In this document: one piece after another, positions 1-5,063 of the stretch
How positions within the stretch are numbered: position 1 is the first letter of the stretch
How the letters are laid out: each line of letters opens with the position of its first letter
DNA from: DASQQQ01 sp036390995
GTDB taxonomy: Bacteria > Actinomycetota > UBA4738 > HRBIN12
Direction of reading: 5' to 3'
NCBI GenBank assembly: GCA_036390995.1
Contig: DASWAT010000161.1
Span: 1 to 5,063, forward strand
DNA length: 5,063 nucleotides
The notes under the pieces: generated by a model
Told to the model about the DNA's origin: nothing
The model's database searches: none
Seen by the model: the letters and a program-made list of their open reading frames with translations, nothing else
Position numbers and translations under genes: made by a program

Positions 1-1
1 G

Positions 2-805
<804 letters not shown>

Positions 806-809
806 TCGG

Positions 810-1406
810 TCAGGTCGACATTCCCGCCGACCGGCGGAGACGGTAGGTCCGGTTCTTCGTCCGGTTGCCGCAGGTCGACATCGAGCACCAACTGCCCGAC
901 CGGTTCTTCGAGCGGTCGTAGAAGGCACGCCCACATCGCCGGCATCCCTTGAGACGCGTCCACGTGCCGTCGAGCCACGCATCGTGACACAGCCCGAGCA
1001 GCTGCACCATGGCCCCATCGACCCCCCAGGCGATCGGTTCCAGCGAGAGCCGGCCCCTTGTGTCGACGATCACCCGAAGCCCGCCGTCGCCTGCGTCGTT
1101 CAAGAGGCGAAGGATCTCCGCGTCGATCGGCGAGCCCGGCTTCGCTTGCACCAACGAACGTACGGCCTCTCGGAAGGCCTGGAGTCGCTCGCATCCCTGC
1201 TCGGACACGGTGGACCCGGGATCAAGGAGGCGGTGTGAGGTCAGCCAGCTCACGGCTTCCTCTGGCGTGTCGAGCCGGTCCTGCTCCCCTTGGAGCCGGT
1301 TGCCCGACGTGTTCAGGAAGGCCTGGACCAGCTCGAGGCCTCCCGGGGCCGGTGGCCGGTCCCCGGGCACGGTCTCCGCCTCCGACCCGGACGTCCTCTC
1401 CGCCAC
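810..1406 (-). CDS. ABATE / CGNR zinc-finger domain protein, putative transcription regulator
   Basis: A 198-residue cytoplasmic protein, presumed to bind DNA. The N-terminal part, from about residue 21 (PGGLELVQAFLNT), matches the ABATE-type domain (putative stress-induced transcription regulator) that accompanies CGNR fingers. The C-terminus is a clear CGNR zinc finger: C155-x2-C158, AFYDRSKNRS, then C174-x4-C179 followed by GNR and a basic tail. The four cysteines are the expected zinc ligands. The start is uncertain. The frame is open up to a TTG at 1454, but that codon has no ribosome binding site. The GTG at 1404-1406 has GGGAGGG nine bases upstream and is preferred. The stop lies 4 bases from the guaA stop, convergent. 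The gene follows the DUF4012 gene on the same strand after 106 bases, so it could be cotranscribed or have its own promoter. Its target is unknown, and the surface genes next door are the nearest candidates. Confidence 0.9.
   Translation of the reverse strand: MAERTSGSEAETVPGDRPPAPGGLELVQAFLNTSGNRLQGEQDRLDTPEEAVSWLTSHRLLDPGSTVSEQGCERLQAFREAVRSLVQAKPGSPIDAEILRLLNDAGDGGLRVIVDTRGRLSLEPIAWGVDGAMVQLLGLCHDAWLDGTWTRLKGCRRCGRAFYDRSKNRSGSWCSMSTCGNRTKNRTYRLRRSAGMST
824..837 (+). terminator. Possible short GC hairpin downstream of guaA
   Basis: CCGCC (824-828) and GGCGG (833-837) can pair around the loop GACC, starting 19 bases after the guaA stop. No T-run follows, so it is not a classical intrinsic terminator, although actinobacterial terminators often lack a strong U tail. 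The hairpin lies inside the 3' end of the opposing regulator gene, so it may simply reflect Arg/Ala codons in that GC-rich tail. An alternative pairing GGTCG (813-817) with CGACC (828-832) competes with it. Low confidence. Confidence 0.2.
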
Positions 1407-1415
1407 GGTACGGGT

Positions 1416-1422
1416 CCCTCCC
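1416..1422 (-). promoter_or_regulatory. Shine-Dalgarno sequence that decides the start of the CGNR regulator gene
   Basis: Read on the minus strand this is GGGAGGG, nine bases before the GTG at 1404-1406. It is the only good Shine-Dalgarno sequence in front of any in-frame start of this gene. It therefore argues for GTG over the longer TTG reading that begins at 1454. Confidence 0.55.
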
Positions 1423-1512
1423 AGGATGACCGGTGATATCCGTTCGCAGGTCAAGTAAGACCAGCGTACACCTCTAGGCGGTCATGTTCTTCTATCAGCT
1501 GCGCCGTTAGCC

Positions 1513-3552
1513 TCAGATGCCCGCGAACAGGCGTCCGAGCCACCCGCCTTGGATCCGGAGCTCGAAGCTCGCCTCGGGGGCGGGATCGGAGTTCCACGTC
1601 GCGGTTCGACCCTCCACCCTCGCCCCGCCCCCGGCCCAGGCGACGGCCGTGCCACCCGGCACCGTGATCGCAACATCGGCGCTCAGTGGGTTCAACAGAG
1701 ACTGCGCGGGGATCGTGAGCGAGACGGTGCCGCCGGAGCCGTCGTCGTGCCACGCCCGATCGAGCTCCAGACGGAGCCGGATCGTCCGCGACTCCTGGGG
1801 CAGGATCCGCAGCGAGGTCGAGTACAGCTGGAGCCCGTTCTCCTCGAACTGCTGCAGCGGCAGCGGCTGCCCATCCGCCGTAGCGGCCTCCAAGGTGCAG
1901 CCGGTCCCGCAGTAGATGAACGTCTGGAGGTAGGTCTCGCCGGCGACGAGGCCGAGCTGCCGGATCGCCTTCCCCTCGAACGGCCCGAACACGGTGCCGG
2001 GCGGTGGGTTCCGCGGGGCGTCGTTGTGGAGCACGACGGCCGTCTCGGCCGTGCCGCCGCCACCGGCGTGGAGCGCCAGGTCGTAGGAGACGTCGACGTG
2101 CAGGTAGTAGTCGAGCTTGTTGCCCCCGATGTTGTTCACGACGACGCCGAAGACCCCTTCTCCGTCGGACGGAAGCCTTCCGGAGACGCCGGCTCGGCGG
2201 AACGCAGCCTCGACCTCCGGATCGGTCGAGGTCAGCCGGATGTGCCCATCGGCGGTGGCCTCGACGGCGGCCCGGAGCGCCTTGGTCCCGTTCACCTCGG
2301 CGAGGAATCGCGTGAAGATCTCCTGGCCGACGATGCCCAGGAAGTCCTTCCTCGCCGTGTCGTTCGGGTATGAGAAGTAGGCGCGGTTCGTCACGAAGGG
2401 AACGACGTTTCTGTGCGTGAGAGGCGGGTCCACCCCGGGGATCCGGGCCGAGCCGAGGGGCTGGAGCAGGTAGCGGAGCGCCTGCACGTCGACGAACAGC
2501 ACGCCGTCGAGTGGCGTGCCCTTCGTCCGCTGCCACAGGCGCTCGATCAGCGCGGCGGCGGTGGGCGCGTCGGGCGTCACGTTCGTGTTCTGCCACAGCG
2601 TTGCGGAGTCGAACGATCGGTAGGCCGCCTCGACCTCTGGGGAGGGCCACCTGGCCTGTGAGGGGCGCAGGTCGTGCAGGTCGTTGATGTTGTGGAACGG
2701 TGTCAGCCGGATCGCCCCACGGTCCATGGTGAGGATCGAGTAGGAGCTGATGAGCCCGCCCGTGCCTCGGAGCTCGGCCGGGTTCTCGGCGGCCAGGAAG
2801 TAGGCTCGAGGTCCGTCGGCACCTGCGAAGGCCGGGAGCCGGAGGAGGAGCTCGTCGGCCGAAACGACGAGCCCGCGCACCCGGTCCAGCTGATGTCGAA
2901 GCGTGTCACCGGCCGAGGACACCTGTGGCGGCACGAAGGAGGTGGCGATCCCAGCGGCGCGCTCCGTGGCCAGGTCGATGACGGTGCGCGCCTCGTGAAC
3001 GGAGGGCCACAGTTCGGCGTACGCGCGTAGCGGAAGGCGCCCGTCCTGGGGCCCCAGGGCCGACACCCCACCGGGCAAGGCGGCTACCCGATCGGCGATC
3101 ATCGATCCGGCCCGGGTGACGGCGCTTCCCACCTCGGCGACCGTGCGGATCGCATCGTACGAGCGCCCGAGGAGTGGGATCGCGGCCGGCACCGCGGTCA
3201 GGAAGTTCGACGCCGAGGTCGATGCCGTGGTGAACTCCTCGGCGGCGTCCGAGAAGGCTCTGTCCGCGGCATCGGCGTCGCCGTCGAGCAAGGCGGATTC
3301 CGCGCGGGTGAGCGCCGACCTTCCCTGCTGCAGATGCCGGACGGCTCCGAGCACCGGGATGAGAGAGACCACAGTCACCGCGATGAGCGCGCTCGCCACG
3401 ATCGCGAGCGCCAAGAGCGAGCCCCGGACCCAGCGCCGAGGACGACGAGGTGAGGGAGCCTCGGGCGGGACCCGATCCGCGGGCGCGGCTTCGGCTCGTG
3501 CGCCAGAGGGCGCGGCGGATCCGGCGGACCCGTGATCCTCGCGGGAGCTCAT
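1513..3552 (-). CDS. DUF4012 domain membrane-anchored extracytoplasmic protein
   Basis: A 679-residue protein of the DUF4012 family, whose function is not established. Order: a Pro/Ala/Arg-rich cytoplasmic N-terminus (1-43); one transmembrane helix (about 44-67, beginning RGSLLALAIVASALIAVTVV) with no cleavage site seen; an Ala-rich helical stretch (about 75-155) containing IPLLGRSYDAI; then the conserved core AENPAELRGTGGLISSY (255-271), LWQNTNVTPDAP (319-330) and DGVLFVDVQAL (349-359). NKLDYYLHVDVSY (478-490) opens a probably beta-rich C-terminal part. The only two cysteines, C548 and C552 (CGTGC), lie in the predicted outer portion and could form a disulfide. The ATG at 3552 is chosen: it lies 34 bases after the preceding stop and close before the membrane helix. 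An in-frame ATG at 3624 would add 24 residues and overlap the previous gene by 38 bases. Neither start has a clear ribosome binding site. Spacing suggests an operon with the surface-protein gene. Confidence 0.9.
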   Translation of the reverse strand: MSSREDHGSAGSAAPSGARAEAAPADRVPPEAPSPRRPRRWVRGSLLALAIVASALIAVTVVSLIPVLGAVRHLQQGRSALTRAESALLDGDADAADRAFSDAAEEFTTASTSASNFLTAVPAAIPLLGRSYDAIRTVAEVGSAVTRAGSMIADRVAALPGGVSALGPQDGRLPLRAYAELWPSVHEARTVIDLATERAAGIATSFVPPQVSSAGDTLRHQLDRVRGLVVSADELLLRLPAFAGADGPRAYFLAAENPAELRGTGGLISSYSILTMDRGAIRLTPFHNINDLHDLRPSQARWPSPEVEAAYRSFDSATLWQNTNVTPDAPTAAALIERLWQRTKGTPLDGVLFVDVQALRYLLQPLGSARIPGVDPPLTHRNVVPFVTNRAYFSYPNDTARKDFLGIVGQEIFTRFLAEVNGTKALRAAVEATADGHIRLTSTDPEVEAAFRRAGVSGRLPSDGEGVFGVVVNNIGGNKLDYYLHVDVSYDLALHAGGGGTAETAVVLHNDAPRNPPPGTVFGPFEGKAIRQLGLVAGETYLQTFIYCGTGCTLEAATADGQPLPLQQFEENGLQLYSTSLRILPQESRTIRLRLELDRAWHDDGSGGTVSLTIPAQSLLNPLSADVAITVPGGTAVAWAGGGARVEGRTATWNSDPAPEASFELRIQGGWLGRLFAGI

Positions 3553-3586
3553 GACGACGGGGCGGAGGCGAGGGTGCCGAAGCCCG

Positions 3587-4357
3587 TCAGGAACCCGAGC
3601 GGTCTCCTCCGGCCGGCGACCCATCCCGACGAGCCCGACGGCGCCCGGCCGTGACGCCTGCGGCGCCGGCCAGGAACAGCCCGACGGCCACGAGGGCCAG
3701 CAGCGAGATCGTCGCGCCCGTGAAGGCCGTGCCCTTCGGCGGGGTCTTCACGATGGTCTTGCCGCCCACCTCGTTCACCGAGCAGGTGGCTCGAAGCGAC
3801 AGTCCACCCACCCTCACCGTATGGTCGCCTGCCTCGAGGGCGCTCGGCAGCCGGAACCGGAAGTTCCCGTTGCTGCCGACGGTCGCGTGGCCGGTCAGCT
3901 CGCCGTCGATGTAGATGGCGAGCGAGGAGCCCGGCGTGAATCCCTCGCCCACGACCGCGTTGCCCGGGCAGTCGATGGAAGGCTGCCCGCCGGGAGGGGG
4001 GGAGGTCGGCGGAGGCGAGGTGGGCGGAGGCGAGGTCGCAGGCGCCGAGCTCGAGGTCGGCACCGTGCACGTTGTGGACACGGAGGTCCCCTGGACCGTG
4101 ATCGTGTGCACGCCCGGCCCGACGCTGCTCGGCAGGGGGAACTGGAAGGTGCCGTCCCCACCCACCTGGGCGTTCCCGACCGGCTGTCCGTCGACGTACA
4201 CCGTGGGCGTCGTGTTGGGCGGGAAGTGGTCGCCCACCACCACCTCGTTCGAACAGCTCAGTCCAGGACCCCCACCGTATGCCTGCGCCGACGCGGGGAC
4301 GGCCGTGGCAAGGCCCACGACGCCCACGACGGCCATGACGAAATAGAACCGCTTCAT
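3587..4357 (-). CDS. Secreted two-module surface protein with C-terminal sorting-signal-like tail (probable sortase substrate)
   Basis: A 256-residue predicted cell-surface protein; I do not recognise a named family. Residues 1-24 are a signal peptide (MKR, hydrophobic core, cleavage likely after PASA). Two tandem modules follow, residues 33-99 and 128-194. They align without gaps, and each has a Cys pair exactly 62 residues apart (C35/C97, C130/C192) and a VYVDG/IYIDG strand, consistent with a small Ig-like beta fold closed by a disulfide. They are joined by an S/T/P-rich linker with three TSPPP units (108-122). The C-terminus has TAFTG (210-214), a hydrophobic stretch (216-237) and GRRRARR, the layout of a sortase signal, but with Thr where Leu is usual. 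The ATG at 4357 has GGAGGG about seven bases upstream. The gene lies between a class E sortase and the DUF4012 gene, so it is probably that sortase's substrate. Alternatively the tail is only a membrane anchor. Confidence 0.85.
   Translation of the reverse strand: MKRFYFVMAVVGVVGLATAVPASAQAYGGGPGLSCSNEVVVGDHFPPNTTPTVYVDGQPVGNAQVGGDGTFQFPLPSSVGPGVHTITVQGTSVSTTCTVPTSSSAPATSPPPTSPPPTSPPPGGQPSIDCPGNAVVGEGFTPGSSLAIYIDGELTGHATVGSNGNFRFRLPSALEAGDHTVRVGGLSLRATCSVNEVGGKTIVKTPPKGTAFTGATISLLALVAVGLFLAGAAGVTAGRRRARRDGSPAGGDRSGS
3716..3730 (-). other. Candidate sortase recognition motif TAFTG
   Basis: These codons encode T210-A-F-T-G214 of the surface protein, directly before a ~22-residue hydrophobic segment and an Arg cluster. 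Class E sortases are known to favour LAxTG rather than LPxTG. TAFTG keeps A-x-T-G but replaces the first Leu with Thr. The assignment as a cleavage site is inferred from position and from the adjacent sortase gene. Confidence 0.5.
3776..3976 (-). repeat. Second copy of the duplicated Cys-bracketed beta module
   Basis: Encodes residues 128-194 of the surface protein. It aligns with the other copy over 67 residues without a gap. I count 28 identical positions by eye, including both cysteines, the F-x-P turn, Y-x-D-G, the G-x-F-x-F strand, LPS and G-x-HT. It is an internal protein duplication old enough that the DNA copies have diverged. Confidence 0.8.
3992..4036 (-). repeat. Three 15-bp tandem units encoding TSPPP (linker)
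   Basis: Three consecutive 15-base units each encode Thr-Ser-Pro-Pro-Pro (residues 108-122). The first two units differ at one base (ACCTCGCCTCCGCCC and ACCTCGCCTCCGCCG); the third has changed more and carries a C-run. The product is an extended linker between the two modules, of the kind seen in wall-exposed proteins. Copy number could vary between strains by slippage. Confidence 0.85.
4061..4261 (-). repeat. First copy of the duplicated Cys-bracketed beta module
   Basis: Encodes residues 33-99 of the surface protein, with C35 and C97 at the same 62-residue spacing as in the other copy. The sequence between them contains VYVDGQPVG and VHTITV, a strand pattern typical of small extracellular Ig-like folds. 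The fold is inferred from sequence only. Confidence 0.8.
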
Positions 4358-4363
4358 GTGCTT

Positions 4364-4369
4364 CCCTCC
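4364..4369 (-). promoter_or_regulatory. Ribosome binding site of the surface-protein gene
   Basis: Minus-strand GGAGGG ends about seven bases before the ATG at 4355-4357. It is the strongest Shine-Dalgarno match in this gene cluster and fixes the start of the surface protein. The neighbouring DUF4012 and sortase genes show no comparable site. Confidence 0.65.
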
Positions 4370-4417
4370 GAGCTTTGGACGCAGCGTAGAGCGTTCGGGG
4401 GACGCCTACGAGAGTGA

Positions 4418-4449
4418 TGAGGGAAACCCCCCAATGGAGACCTCCCTCA
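4418..4449 (-). promoter_or_regulatory. Inverted repeat at the sortase stop codon, possible hairpin
   Basis: TGAGGGA (4418-4424) and TCCCTCA (4443-4449) form a perfect 7-bp inverted repeat around an 18-base C-rich spacer; one arm contains the sortase stop codon. The spacer-side arm forms GGGAAACCC, which could also be an operator-like element. No U-run follows on the minus strand, so a classical terminator is not supported. It might attenuate read-through, stabilise the transcript end, or be chance. It occupies about a third of the 89-base gap between sortase and surface-protein genes. Confidence 0.25.
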
Positions 4450-5046
4450 AACGCGGATCGCGTCCACGATGAGGCGCTGCGAGGCGGAGTAGCGAGGGTT
4501 GCACGTGGTGAGGACGAGGGTCGGCCGCCTCGTCTGGTCCAGGACCGAGCCGTCGTCCGGCGCGGTCACGAAGACGCGGGTGACCTGGTAGCGGTAGGTG
4601 CCGTACTCGGTCTGCAGGACGATCCGGTCCCCGGGCCGCATCCGGTCCAGGTCGAAGAACGGATGCAGATAGGTGGTCCGGTGACCCGCGATCCCCACAC
4701 GGCCCTGGTCCTGCCATGGGAAGGCGGTATCCGCGTAGTGCCCGGGACCCTTCTTCAGATCTTCCGTGGACGTTCCCTCGACCACGACCATGTCCAGGCC
4801 GATCCGCGGGATCTGCAGGATCGCCACCGCACCGCCGGGGATCCGGATCGGGGTGGCGGGAGCGGACCCCGGGGCCCTCGTGTCGATCTTCTTCTCGAAG
4901 CCTCGGCGAAGCTCGGACTGCAATCGCTGGGTGGTGAGGCCCGTACCCCACAGCTGCCAGGCCAGATAGCCGCCGATGCCGAGCGCCGCGGCGATGAACA
5001 GCGCCCCGACGGCGAACAGGATCCTGCCGCGCCTTCGCATCGGCAC
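4447..5046 (-). CDS. Class E sortase (cell-wall sorting transpeptidase)
   Basis: A 199-residue membrane-anchored transpeptidase that cleaves a sorting signal on secreted proteins and links them to the cell wall outside the membrane. Order: basic start (MPMRRRGR), transmembrane helix (about 9-31), linker, then the sortase beta-barrel from about residue 70. The catalytic residues are visible: H122 in AGHRTTYLHPF, C182 in LVLTTCNPRYSASQRLIV, and R191 nine residues later. GPGHYADTAFP (100-110) and the TTCNPRYSA wording are typical of class E enzymes of high-G+C Gram-positives. The start is either GTG at 5046 or ATG at 5040. No ribosome binding site is visible and the frame is open to the window edge, so an upstream start cannot be excluded, though the N-terminus looks complete. 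The gene lies 89 bases upstream of its probable substrate gene. Confidence 0.93.
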   Translation of the reverse strand: MPMRRRGRILFAVGALFIAAALGIGGYLAWQLWGTGLTTQRLQSELRRGFEKKIDTRAPGSAPATPIRIPGGAVAILQIPRIGLDMVVVEGTSTEDLKKGPGHYADTAFPWQDQGRVGIAGHRTTYLHPFFDLDRMRPGDRIVLQTEYGTYRYQVTRVFVTAPDDGSVLDQTRRPTLVLTTCNPRYSASQRLIVDAIRV

Positions 5047-5063
5047 CAGTGTCGCAGCTTCAC

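Noticed and set aside
1407..1454. TTG start at 1454 extending the CGNR regulator by 16 residues, and the overlapping TTGACC as a -35 box
   Set aside because: No ribosome binding site precedes the TTG. The hexamer 17 bases after TTGACC is GGTCAT, which lacks the key A of a -10 element. The GTG at 1406 has a good Shine-Dalgarno sequence.
1549..2373. Long plus-strand open frame of 274 codons opposite the DUF4012 gene
   Set aside because: It has repetitive Arg/Gly/Asp-rich composition, no family motifs and no ribosome binding site. It is the antisense shadow of a gene with clear DUF4012 motifs, as expected at high G+C.
1451..2650. Minus-strand open frame of 399 codons overlapping the DUF4012 gene in another frame
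   Set aside because: Its Arg/Ala-rich composition has no recognisable motif. It lies entirely inside the DUF4012 coding region and has no start signal.
3992..4036. Short direct repeats as a possible CRISPR array
   Set aside because: The units are contiguous 15-mers in frame with a coding sequence and have no spacers. They encode a TSPPP linker.
3551..4417. Plus-strand open frame of 288 codons opposite the surface-protein gene
   Set aside because: The low-complexity Arg/Gly product (runs of GRRRGRR type) mirrors the Pro-rich linker. The opposite strand has a signal peptide, paired cysteines and a good ribosome binding site.

Overview
The window is about two-thirds G+C and densely coded, and it reads as a chromosomal segment of an actinobacterium (Actinomycetota). 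The support is the high G+C, a CGNR-type zinc-finger regulator, a class E sortase (a class typical of high-G+C Gram-positives), and a GuaA whose C-terminal wording looks actinobacterial. No sequence search was run, so I do not name a genus.

Layout, left to right. Bases 2-805 (+) are the 3' half of guaA, the GMP synthase of purine biosynthesis, cut by the window's left edge. Four bases after its stop, and convergent with it, lies a gene for an ABATE/CGNR zinc-finger transcription regulator (810-1406, -). All remaining genes also lie on the minus strand. In transcription order from the right edge they are: a class E sortase (4447-5046), a secreted two-domain surface protein with a C-terminal sorting-signal-like tail (3587-4357), a large membrane-anchored DUF4012 protein (1513-3552), and then the CGNR regulator. 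There are no RNA genes, mobile elements or CRISPR arrays. No gap between genes exceeds about 110 bases.

How the genes may work together. The sortase and the surface protein look like an enzyme with a dedicated substrate. The surface protein has a signal peptide, two near-identical-length disulfide-type beta modules, a TSPPP linker, and then TAFTG + hydrophobic segment + RRRARR. The DUF4012 protein follows 34 bases later and is also predicted to be mostly outside the membrane, so the three genes form a plausible cell-envelope cluster. The role of the DUF4012 protein is unknown. The most interesting points are the non-standard sorting motif (Thr in place of the expected Leu of LAxTG/LPxTG) and the possibility that sortase, substrate and DUF4012 form one functional unit. 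guaA is ordinary housekeeping and is probably unrelated.
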